In this document: positions 28,017-34,751 of the stretch, one piece after another | Position numbering within the stretch: position 1 is the stretch's first letter | Layout of the letters: each line of letters begins with the position of its first letter | From: Onishia niordana | Lineage (GTDB): Bacteria; Pseudomonadota; Gammaproteobacteria; Pseudomonadales; Halomonadaceae | Assembly: GCF_004798965.1 (NCBI RefSeq) | Contig: NZ_SDSD01000005.1 | Coordinates: forward strand, 186,001 to 250,000 | Length of the DNA: 64,000 bases | Reading direction: 5' to 3' | Notes under the pieces: model-generated | What the model was told of the DNA's origin: nothing | Seen by the model: the letters and a program-made list of their open reading frames with translations, nothing else | Database searches by the model: none | Program-made: the position numbers and the translations under genes

Positions 28017-28901
28017 ATGAACGTCACATCCCCTTCGGATCAGATCCCCCGTCAGACCCACGACGATCTCGTGCTCGTCCTGGGCGGCACCGGCAAGACC
28101 GGGCGTCGCGTCGCCGAGCGACTCAAGGCGCGCGGCGTCACCACTCGCATCGCCTCACGTTCCACGCTGCCGGCCTTCGATTGGCAGGACCCAAGCGGCT
28201 GGGGCGCAGCCCTCGCGGGTGTCTCGGCGGTCTACATCTCCTACGCCCCGGATCTGGCGATCCCCGGCGCCACCGAGGCGATCCGCCTTTTCGTGGACGA
28301 GGCTGTGTCCAGCGGCGTCCAGCGCCTGGTGCTGTTGTCGGGACGTGGCGAGGAGGAGGCCCAAGCCTGCGAGCGGATCGTCCAGGCGGCAGGTGTTGAG
28401 TGGACGGTGGTGAGGGCGAGCTGGTTCCTGCAGAACTTCTCGGAAGGCGAGTTTCTCGGCATGGTACGAGAGGGCGCTATCACTCTGCCCGCCGCGGACA
28501 TTCCCGAGCCATTCATAGACGTCAACGATATCGCCGACGTGGCGGTGGCGGCGCTGACCGAACCAGGCCACGCTTATGAGACCTACGAGGTCACCGGGCC
28601 GCGCAGCCTGACCTTCACCGAGTTGGCCGATGAGATCTCACGCGCCGCCGGGCGCGAGGTGCACTTCACGCCGATCCCCCGGAACGCCTTCGCCCAGGCG
28701 CTGACCGAGTCCGGCGCGCCGGATGAGATCGTTTGGCTGCTGAACTACCTGTTCGAGACCGTGCTCGACGGGCGCAACGCCCATGTTGGAGATGGGGTGC
28801 AGCGGGCGCTGGGACGAGCACCCGCCGATGTGACGACCTTCGCCTGCCGCATCGCCGCGCGTGGCATCTGGCAGGCAGCGGACGAAGCCGCGACCGCCTG
28901 A
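28017..28901 (+). CDS. NAD(P)-binding NmrA-like oxidoreductase
   Basis: 294 residues, atypical short-chain dehydrogenase/NmrA fold. The dinucleotide loop is LVLGGTGKTGRRVAERLKARG at about 17-36; VNDIADVAVAALTEPGHAYETY follows. It resembles the group annotated from fungal ergot-alkaloid enzymes (AgnL4/FgaFS-like), but the substrate is unknown in bacteria. Good ribosome site (GAGGAGAG). Divergent AraC gene upstream. Confidence 0.8.
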   Translation: MNVTSPSDQIPRQTHDDLVLVLGGTGKTGRRVAERLKARGVTTRIASRSTLPAFDWQDPSGWGAALAGVSAVYISYAPDLAIPGATEAIRLFVDEAVSSGVQRLVLLSGRGEEEAQACERIVQAAGVEWTVVRASWFLQNFSEGEFLGMVREGAITLPAADIPEPFIDVNDIADVAVAALTEPGHAYETYEVTGPRSLTFTELADEISRAAGREVHFTPIPRNAFAQALTESGAPDEIVWLLNYLFETVLDGRNAHVGDGVQRALGRAPADVTTFACRIAARGIWQAADEAATA

Positions 28902-28937
28902 ACTGCGAGGCCTGTAATCGGGTAGGGGCATGCACTG

Positions 28938-29117
28938 CATGCCCCAAGCGACTCTGGTCCATGAGCTTGAAATCCCCTATGCCTGCTTGGCGCTGCTTGT
29001 GAACCCTGCCCCGGCATGGTCGAGCGTGACATCACCATGGTCGGCATCAAGACCGCGTTGGTCAGCGGCATCAAGCGGGTCAAGCGTTTGCTGAGGACGT
29101 TGCTGGAGGCGGTGTAG
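28938..29117 (+). pseudogene. Decayed 3' fragment of an MTIP (mtnP-like) gene
   Basis: These 180 bp match the last ~180 bp of the intact MTIP gene (24832-25010) from CATGCCC to the TAG stop. By eye about four bases in five agree, with identical runs such as AGCTTGAAATCCCC and GACGTTGCTGGAGGCGG. A one-base deletion near 29011 breaks the frame, and there is no start codon or N-terminal part. The fragment's stop codon lies directly against the left edge of the integron-like cassette array. Confidence 0.88.
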
Positions 29118-29121
29118 CCGA

Positions 29122-29142
29122 CGACTTCTCGTCCGAAAGTCG
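29122..29142. repeat. Hairpin at the left end of the cassette array
   Basis: CGACTT (29122-29127) pairs with AAGTCG (29137-29142). On the minus strand it follows the tautomerase gene; it may be a decayed attC or a terminator lacking a T-run. Confidence 0.35.
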
Positions 29143-29160
29143 CGGGCCACATACGTCACG

Positions 29161-29547
29161 TCATACTTTGACGGAGTATTTCAGGTCTCGCGCCTCATCG
29201 CCTGTCATGCCCCGAAAGCCCCAGCAGTGAGCCGGTTGTTCCTTTATCGTGATCTCGATGTCCACGGGCGAAATGCCCACCTCGGACTCTATCTTGTGGA
29301 ACAGCTCTTTGATCAGCGCCTTTTGCGTCTCAGGGTTACGCCCCTGCATCATGTTGATCTCTATGGCCGTGTAGGCGGGAGTCCTTCCACCCGGATAATA
29401 GAAATCCTCCGCATCCATGGGTATGAAGCGATGAGCTCGCTTGTCTTCGGGCATACCGAGAACCGACTGCATACAGCCGTGAATGACCTCAGAAAGCTGG
29501 GCCTTGATCGGATTAAGGTGCTCTTTGATTCCATAGATGACTATCAC
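29161..29547 (-). CDS. Tautomerase-superfamily protein without Pro-1
   Basis: 128 residues, GTG start with GGAGG upstream. AIEINMMQGRNPETQKALIKELF and GISPVDIEITIKEQPAHCWGF are typical of the 4-oxalocrotonate tautomerase/MIF superfamily (tautomerase_3-like fused-length members). The catalytic N-terminal proline, exposed after Met removal in active tautomerases, is absent: the chain begins Met-Ile-Val-Ile. Either the protein is not a tautomerase in function or the start is different, but no Pro codon follows any nearby start. Last gene of the cassette array. Confidence 0.75.
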   Translation of the reverse strand: MIVIYGIKEHLNPIKAQLSEVIHGCMQSVLGMPEDKRAHRFIPMDAEDFYYPGGRTPAYTAIEINMMQGRNPETQKALIKELFHKIESEVGISPVDIEITIKEQPAHCWGFRGMTGDEARDLKYSVKV

Positions 29548-29557
29548 GATGCCTCCT

Positions 29558-29616
29558 GCAATGTGTAATGCTTCAAACTCAGGCGCAGCATTGCTACGCC
29601 CATGTGATCTGATGTG
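29558..29616 (-). repeat. Possible degenerate attC between DUF4336 and tautomerase genes
   Basis: Gene-sense strand shows GGCGTAGC-AAT-GCTGCGCC stem and GCATTACAC as a possible R' box, in the 69-bp gap. Weak match, called mainly from position. Confidence 0.35.
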
Positions 29617-30321
29617 TCATGTGACTTTTTTTGGGAGTCTCAGCCAGTTGAAAGATCTTCTAAGAAATTCGTCGGCATTTTCTTTAATTATCATTCCGTG
29701 GGATATAACGATTATTTTAGGCTCCCAGCTAAGGATTCTTTCAAGATGTCGTCGTGCCTCTAGCTTGTTGAAATAAAAGCTGTAGCGCCAATCGATGGGC
29801 ATTCTCCCATTGGGCGCCAGTATTCCAGCAAATCTGGCAATCTGTCGTTTGAAGAACGGGAAGGCATCGGGTGCGAAATTTTCGATGAGGTCCGTTACTA
29901 TCAAAACGCCAGACGGCTTATGAAAGAAAACACATTCCTGCGTGGCGGGAGAACCGGTGACAAGCAATTGGTCTAGCTCCGCCTCCCAGGGTGGGGGATT
30001 GGTGTTATCAAGAGGGCCGTCGAACGAAATATCATTTCGTTTACTGATCACTTCCTGTGTGCCATACAGTAAGGCTTCTGGATAGGCGTGTTGCCATTCT
30101 TCAATGAATAGATGGTGGAGATGGTTGGGGGCAATGATGTACTTAACCCGCCCAAGTGCTTCGACCTCGGCTTGTACCGCTGGCTCCAGTTGTATGGGGC
30201 TATGTACCCATAGGTTACCGGTTGAGAGCCTGATAATCGTCATTCGCGTGGTGTATAGTAACGAATAGAAATTGACTGCTTTGCCATCAAATATCCAGAT
30301 GTTTTCGGCAATGTTCTCCAT
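29617..30321 (-). CDS. DUF4336 protein (metallo-beta-lactamase-like fold)
   Basis: 234 residues. Motifs such as ENIWIFDG, TIIRLSTGNLWVHSPI, YIIAPNHLHHLFI and IVISHGMIIKENA fit DUF4336, a family with a beta-lactamase-like layout (APNxxHH in place of HxHxDH) and no known activity. GGAGAG precedes the ATG at a normal distance. It sits in the cassette array and is richer in A+T than the core genes. Confidence 0.8.
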   Translation of the reverse strand: MENIAENIWIFDGKAVNFYSLLYTTRMTIIRLSTGNLWVHSPIQLEPAVQAEVEALGRVKYIIAPNHLHHLFIEEWQHAYPEALLYGTQEVISKRNDISFDGPLDNTNPPPWEAELDQLLVTGSPATQECVFFHKPSGVLIVTDLIENFAPDAFPFFKRQIARFAGILAPNGRMPIDWRYSFYFNKLEARRHLERILSWEPKIIVISHGMIIKENADEFLRRSFNWLRLPKKVT

Positions 30322-30338
30322 TCCCCACTCTCCGAGTT

Positions 30339-30350
30339 ACATAACGCTGA
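30339..30350 (-). repeat. attC R' half-site remnant
   Basis: Gene-sense TCAGCGTTATGT lies in the 31-bp gap after the DUF3291 gene. It matches the R' end of the clear attC at 32571 (AGCGTTATG), but the other half is missing. Confidence 0.4.
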
Positions 30351-30352
30351 AA

Positions 30353-30850
30353 TTAAGTGGAGGGGCATTCACCACCCAGAGTATCGGTCGGCAAGCTGGC
30401 CAATTCACCGGGAGCCGGGAAGGCTTTTTTGAACGTGAAAGCCTCGGCGGTTGGTCCGTGCTCTCTCAGGATATTCAGCTTTTGCGCTGCTTCTTCGACT
30501 GACGGAATGTGACCGGCCGGCACCCACCAAAGCACCATGTATGCCTCACCCATTTTATGGAACCACTCTTTCTTGCGACGCATGATCTCGACGTGGGCAG
30601 ACCGATATACGTAATTATGCAAAGCCTCGACCGAATCCCAGAGAGAAAGATTCACGATCTTATCGGAGCCGAAATAATCAATGCCGGTGGCATCACCTTC
30701 TTCGGTTTGCAAGCGCCAGACGAAACCAGGGGAATCCTCAGCCAACGCGTTGACCCTGTCCAAATTCGCGACGAAATCTGAAAGCTGAGGCGAGTCGATT
30801 GGAGCCATCAGCGTGGCAATGTTTAGCTGAGCAATTTGATACTTACTCAC
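30353..30850 (-). CDS. DUF3291 domain protein
   Basis: 165 residues from GTG 30850, with AGGGAGA five bases upstream. The frame is open to 30928, but the extra part is attC sequence and belongs to the previous cassette. QLNIATLMAPIDSPQLSDFVANL, GFVWRLQTEEGDA, NLSLWDSVEAL and MVLWWVPAGHIPSVEEA are DUF3291 features; the fold is a dimeric ferredoxin-like barrel, related to monooxygenase-like proteins, with unknown function. Confidence 0.82.
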   Translation of the reverse strand: MSKYQIAQLNIATLMAPIDSPQLSDFVANLDRVNALAEDSPGFVWRLQTEEGDATGIDYFGSDKIVNLSLWDSVEALHNYVYRSAHVEIMRRKKEWFHKMGEAYMVLWWVPAGHIPSVEEAAQKLNILREHGPTAEAFTFKKAFPAPGELASLPTDTLGGECPST

Positions 30851-30869
30851 AATTTTCTCCCTGAAAACA

Positions 30870-30923
30870 TTTGGCGCATCAATCAGCCGACGAGTCAGTG
30901 GTCGGCTGCATTGATTTGTTATC
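30870..30923 (-). repeat. attC site after the FRG-domain gene
   Basis: Gene-sense strand: GATAACAAATCAATGCAGCC, then a GCCGAC/GTCGGC stem, then GGCTGATTGATGCGCC. The arms AACAAATCAATGCAGCCGAC and GTCGGCTGATTGATGCG are complementary with the bulges typical of short attC sites; the R' box is altered (GCGCCAAATG). The stop codon of the FRG gene lies inside the site. Confidence 0.72.
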
Positions 30924-31832
30924 TTCAAAGTTACGCTCTAAAACTTGTCTGGCAACACCGTCGTAACCTGGAAATATTCTTGATGTTCCATACCCCATTT
31001 TTTCTAGAATTCTCAGCCCTTCCTGAGCGTTATTAGCAGTCACAATGAATTTTTTCATGAGCGCTATATTTTCGTCCTCTTTTGCCGTACTTGAAATAAA
31101 CTCATCCAAAGGTCGTCTATCAACTAATTGAACCTTGCTATCTTGCATTAGTTTAGCCTCTTCCATCATGCTCAGTCTTTTAACTGGACAGAGAGTGAAC
31201 AAACCTTTTTGTGCGTTTAAATTGGGATTTGATGCGTAATGTGGTGTTATAAATTCAATATTTATTCGGTCTACCGTAGGCTGAAGAAATGAGATATGAT
31301 CTTTATTCAGAGCCCAAACAACCAATTTTCCTGAAGTCTCAACTGCTCCCTTAAAAGCAAAATATAGCGCAACATACGGGTCATAGGTCCAGTCAAGTAA
31401 TCTTGTAGGAATTCCATAATGTTGAGCTAGGGCAGTTGCCTCATGCAAATCTTCTGGGAGCCAAATAGACTGCTGATCAATGTGCCGGGCTCCAAAAGCA
31501 TCAAATGTTTGTGCTAAATTCTTACGAAACGTGTTTGCTACTGGTACACCTAAGCCTTGCATATCAGCCAGTTTGTAAAATTCACGTAGCAACTGAAATT
31601 CTGCATCTATTTGTAAGCTCAAAAATTCAGTTTGATCTGTGTTAACGTTTCCGCCGTTAACATATTTCCATAGCTGTTCAACATTTTCGGGGCGAAGCGC
31701 ATTAGGGATTAACTTGTAAGACTCTTTTGAATGCCCCCTGAATACAAAACCATCAAGGGCCTGCCCTCTATTCCATGGCGCCAAGTATTCAAAAAAATCA
31801 ACAATTGAATCAAAGCTACTTTCTTCAATCAT
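30879..31832 (-). CDS. FRG-domain protein
   Basis: 317 residues from ATG 31832 (AAGGA upstream; GTG 31838 also possible). The FRG domain spans about 25-190, with GFVFRGHSKESYKLIPNALR and LAQHYGIPTRLLDWTYDPYV (the conserved RLLDW and FRG motifs). The function of this domain is unknown; it occurs in phage-rich and accessory regions. The gene is strongly AT-rich for this genome. The last 14 or so codons are attC sequence, so the true conserved protein may end near 30920. Confidence 0.88.
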   Translation of the reverse strand: MIEESSFDSIVDFFEYLAPWNRGQALDGFVFRGHSKESYKLIPNALRPENVEQLWKYVNGGNVNTDQTEFLSLQIDAEFQLLREFYKLADMQGLGVPVANTFRKNLAQTFDAFGARHIDQQSIWLPEDLHEATALAQHYGIPTRLLDWTYDPYVALYFAFKGAVETSGKLVVWALNKDHISFLQPTVDRINIEFITPHYASNPNLNAQKGLFTLCPVKRLSMMEEAKLMQDSKVQLVDRRPLDEFISSTAKEDENIALMKKFIVTANNAQEGLRILEKMGYGTSRIFPGYDGVARQVLERNFEDNKSMQPTTDSSAD

Positions 31833-31845
31833 AAGCACATCCTTG

Positions 31846-31920
31846 AAAGCTGACGCCCGCGTTTTCGGCTGATTTTAAGCGCAGCGGAAACCAGTCCGAC
31901 AACATGCGCTTGTTATGCAT
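31846..31920 (-). repeat. Probable attC between the zinc-ribbon-like gene and the FRG gene
   Basis: Gene-sense strand begins ATGCATAACAAGCGCATGTT and ends GGGCGTCAGCTTT. R'' is CATAACA; R' would be GCGTCAGC, one base off GTTAGC. The site lies between two cassette genes, 10 bp before the FRG ribosome site. Confidence 0.6.
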
Positions 31921-32555
31921 TACTTTAACTGAGGTACGCCATCGATATTCTCCAGCCACTTATTTATAGCAGCCTTTTGTTTCTCAGATATTTTTCCTTT
32001 TGAGACGATGGTGTTTCTTACTCCAGCTAAAAATTCCGTTTTATCTGCAGGTAGCTTTTCTATGCCTACGTCGATCCAGAACAAATAATTGTAGATTCTT
32101 TGTAGTACCGCTGGGTTTAGGTTTTCTGGCACTTTGGATGCAATATTATTTATATGTCTAACGTCGGAATTCGATAGCCCTTGAGAATTGTGCTTTTCAT
32201 AGTACTCTTTTAGAATCGGATATGAACATTTAAGTTCATCCACAAGTTTATTTTCTCTTAGCGTTAAGTACTCGATTGCGCTCTTTGCTGGATTTTCGGT
32301 GGTAGCTCCACCTTGCCCGCCTGGGCCTCCATCTTCACGATTATTTGTAGATAAAGTGAATTTAGTCAAATCAGGAATTCCTGAAGTGGAGCCTTCCCCA
32401 GCATTATTTACTGCACAAGTAGGACCTGCATAAGATAACTCTCCAGTCTCTAAATCCTTTAAAACATATGCCTTTAGAGAGGTTAAATATTGAGGGCAGA
32501 AATCACATCTTCTAGTGGTTTCTGTTAGATCTCTTCTAATTACTTGATATGGCAC
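31920..32555 (-). CDS. Unknown cassette protein with N-terminal Cys cluster
   Basis: 211 residues from GTG 32555, which has a perfect AAGGAGG 5 bp upstream; the open frame to 32645 is attC sequence. An N-terminal treble Cys pattern (RRCDFCPQYL about residue 15-21 and GPTCA about 43) could bind zinc. After a Gly-rich linker, residues ~75-211 are helical and charged. I do not recognise a family. Positioned between two attC sites as a normal cassette. Confidence 0.7.
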   Translation of the reverse strand: MPYQVIRRDLTETTRRCDFCPQYLTSLKAYVLKDLETGELSYAGPTCAVNNAGEGSTSGIPDLTKFTLSTNNREDGGPGGQGGATTENPAKSAIEYLTLRENKLVDELKCSYPILKEYYEKHNSQGLSNSDVRHINNIASKVPENLNPAVLQRIYNYLFWIDVGIEKLPADKTEFLAGVRNTIVSKGKISEKQKAAINKWLENIDGVPQLK

Positions 32556-32570
32556 AATACCTCCTTGTTT

Positions 32571-32656
32571 GCATAACGCTTGCAGCATGCGCGCCCGTGG
32601 AATGGAGCCGAAGGCGCAATGTAAGGGGCGTCGCCGTGCCTGCACTTGTTAGATAT
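32571..32656 (-). repeat. attC site (clear)
   Basis: Gene-sense strand opens with ATATCTAACAAGTGCAGGCA and closes with GCATGCTGCAAGCGTTATGC, 86 bp. R'' CTAACA and R' GCGTTATGC are proper core boxes with complementary arms. It shares the block GCACGGCGACGCC...TACATTGCG with the attC at 33468-33552. Confidence 0.85.
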
Positions 32657-32673
32657 CGCCATTGGATAACACA

Positions 32674-33461
32674 TTATTTGCAAAAGCCACTGCCCCCCGT
32701 TTCTTCTAAAGACAAAAGTTCCACTTGAGACAGCAGCGATTTACTTAAGTAACGGCATAGTAAACGTAAAACCAATGCCAAGTAGAAACTTTCAGCATCG
32801 TTCTCAAGCCCGCGGCCCCTGGCATTCGATTGCGAGGTTGTCGCCATAGGCGAGTCATGAGCCTGTATAGAGAGTAGCCGATAATAAAACCCAAAATGTT
32901 CGTCAATAAGACCCGTCAACTTCGCTACTTCAGCATCAGTGAGGTGCATGTCCGCATTCCCCGAACGAATCTTTTTCGCCATATTTTTATCAAGACCTTT
33001 ATACACCGAGGACGCGGTGATATCTGCTTTGGCTTTAGGTAGATTTTCCTCGAAACTTTTCAGTATTACGTGATCGTGCTTTTCTGAGTAAAGTCGATAC
33101 TTCTCACAGTTGATTCGGTAGAAATGGAACTTCCGTCTGAAATCACTTCCTCAGATGATAACCCAGGCTCAATTAGGTACAAGTATCGGTGCGTTGCCTC
33201 AATCAAAGATCTTGCTAACACAGCTACGGATGGAAAGTCCCATAGCTGTGAGTGGTTTACTTGGTTACCAGGAAGAATCGAACCGATCGTCATTGCACTA
33301 AGGACCAAACGCGTATAGATCTTGGTACCTTCAATACCAAGAGTACTGGTGTCAATGCCACCCGATCTATCAGACACGCGAACAAGATGCGGTATCAGCA
33401 GTTCGTACTGACGAAGTGCGTCTGGATACGAAAATATTTCTTCGTTCTGAGGAGATGTCAT
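32674..33461 (-). pseudogene. DUF5677-like cassette gene broken by a frameshift
   Basis: Two frames form one gene: 33461-33066 (131 residues, ARSLIEATHRYLYLIEPG) and the other frame running to 32674 (YYRLLSIQAHDSP ... LVLRLLCRYLSKSL). In the second frame translation stays open upstream of its Met and reads RLYSEKHDHVILKSFEENL from about 33092, just where the first frame falls out of sense. So a single-base change near 33085-33110 splits the reading. The parts together resemble the DUF5677 helical (HEPN-like) proteins. Could also be a sequencing error. Confidence 0.72.
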
Positions 33462-33467
33462 AGATAA

Positions 33468-33552
33468 ATCTAACGCTGCCAGCTTGCGCGCCTACGAAAT
33501 GAAGGCGAAGCCGCAATGTAGTAGGCGTCGCCGTGCCTGGCCTGGTTAAATT
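33468..33552 (-). repeat. attC site (clear)
   Basis: Gene-sense strand opens with AATTTAACCAGGCCAGGCAC and closes with GCGCAAGCTGGCAGCGTTAG, 85 bp. R'' TTTAACC and R' GCGTTAGAT are core boxes; inner arms CGCCTAC and GTAGGCG pair perfectly. Closely related to the attC at 32571-32656. Confidence 0.87.
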
Positions 33553-33560
33553 TCGGCCCC

Positions 33561-34139
33561 CTATTTAATGGCATACTTCTCGTATCTTGGTTGAGAAAAC
33601 TCTTCCATTAATTCGTCCACGCCAATGATGCGGCTCTCCTTGTTGAGCTCTTTACCAATAAATTTAGAAACACACCACACTGTTCCGGCTGTCGAATTTA
33701 TCCAAGTGTCACTGCCGATAGTGTTGTAATACTCTTGTTCCCGATTGCTGATGAAATCCATAACATCGAGCCGATAACGCAAACCAACCGGCAAGGACTG
33801 GAGTTGGTCACACACTGAAGAAACGCTCTCCACAATTTCTTCAGGAAGATGTGGCAATGCAGCCGGTTTCAATTTGTCCATGTGGTGTCGATAGTTCTCT
33901 ACCTTCTTGACCAATTTCCTACCTTGAAGGTTGCTGTGGCAGTAGTAAGAAACAACTGACTTTAAAGCACTTTCCATTGCCATCCGCAGGTCAATAAAGC
34001 ACTTCATTCGGCGAGACTTGAGAGACGAAAAGTCCGGAAATTCACTTTCAATGCAGTGCTCGTGCCGCTTAAGCAGATCAACCGAATCGTGATAGAAATG
34101 ATCTGCCACCTCTATGTGTGTAGGGCGAGTTGTCTCCAT
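33561..34139 (-). CDS. Unknown cassette protein, helical, possibly HEPN-like
   Basis: 192 residues, GGGAGAAG upstream of ATG. The composition is helical with SLKSRRMKCFIDLRMAMESALKSVVSYY, which recalls HEPN-type helical bundles (often RNases in toxin-antitoxin or defence settings), but a clear R-x4-6-H motif is not secure. No antitoxin-like partner is adjacent. First gene of the visible array. Confidence 0.6.
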   Translation of the reverse strand: METTRPTHIEVADHFYHDSVDLLKRHEHCIESEFPDFSSLKSRRMKCFIDLRMAMESALKSVVSYYCHSNLQGRKLVKKVENYRHHMDKLKPAALPHLPEEIVESVSSVCDQLQSLPVGLRYRLDVMDFISNREQEYYNTIGSDTWINSTAGTVWCVSKFIGKELNKESRIIGVDELMEEFSQPRYEKYAIK

Positions 34140-34751
34140 ACTTCTCCCGAAATTTAACAGTCAATAAACGAGCGCGCTATCTTCTATATAACTCATTGAT
34201 AGCAAAGGGGTCCAAGAATAGCTCGGCTACCTAAGCAGAATTCGCGCGCGTACGCGCTTTTTTGTCGGACCCAATAATACTGTGCATTCATCCATGCTCC
34301 GAGATGGCCGCGCAATGCATACCACCGTAGCTGATAGATCGGGTGAGGGCGGTCATGCGAGTTAAGCTCTATAGGTTGGCGGCGAGGACTGAGTTCAGGG
34401 GGGGATGCCTCAAAAGGGGCTTGGTACGCTACCGCCCCTACCTGGGCATGTCGTGATGGCGTCCTGCCACCCATGCAGTAGTCCGTTCCCTGACGCGATG
34501 CTGTCGGTCATTCCGGCGTTGATACTGACCGTGAATGGTCAGCCTATTCATTAGTGGCTTTGGATGCAAAAGGCGGTGGGTGACAGGCCGCGCTCGATCC
34601 CGCGGTGCGTAGGGGCATGGCACTTTCTAGATGCACGAAGATAAACACCCCGAAGGTTGGAGGGAGCGTCCAGTCTTCGGGGTGTGGTTCAGGTCGTGCA
34701 GGTCTTGAAGTAAGGAGCAGGGCGCACGACGTTTCTGTCAGGCGGCGAGCG
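34140..34751. other. Gene-poor 612-bp boundary region
   Basis: Just upstream of the first cassette gene the gene-sense strand has GTTAAAT (34158-34152), a plausible R' half of another attC or attI. GCGCGTACGCGC followed by six T (34246-34263) is a terminator-like palindrome on the plus strand. Two short open frames (34193-34474 and 34438-34623, minus) have no recognisable family and overlap; no integrase fragment was found in any frame. Confidence 0.5.
34644..34685 (-). terminator. Terminator-like hairpin after the acyl-CoA synthetase gene
   Basis: On the minus strand ACACCCCGAAG (34685-34675) pairs with CTTCGGGGTGT (34654-34644), an 11-bp stem with a 20-nt loop and only a short T-run after it. 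Confidence 0.55.

Larger units (their letters stand above)
29118..34158 (-). mobile_element. Integron-type gene cassette array without integrase (CALIN)
   Basis: Seven successive minus-strand genes, each with its own ribosome site and most separated by only 10-110 bp holding attC-like sites. Two of the sites (32571-32656 and 33468-33552) share a long conserved block and have the terminal R' (GTTRRRY-type) and R'' core boxes of attC. Base composition is much richer in A+T than on either side. No tyrosine recombinase gene lies in or next to the array, so by definition this is a cluster of attC sites lacking integrase; the platform may be elsewhere or lost. Confidence 0.8.

Noticed and set aside
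30353..30928. DUF3291 gene starting at 30928
   Set aside because: The first 26 codons are attC sequence of the preceding cassette; GTG 30850 has a strong ribosome site and family similarity starts there.
29118..34158. Prophage or genomic island with its own integrase
   Set aside because: No phage structural, replication or recombinase gene in any frame; single-gene units with attC sites explain the region better.
34193..34623. Two short minus-strand open frames (93 and 61 residues) in the boundary region
   Set aside because: No ribosome site, no family resemblance, low-complexity Arg/His content; not enough to call genes or an IS remnant.
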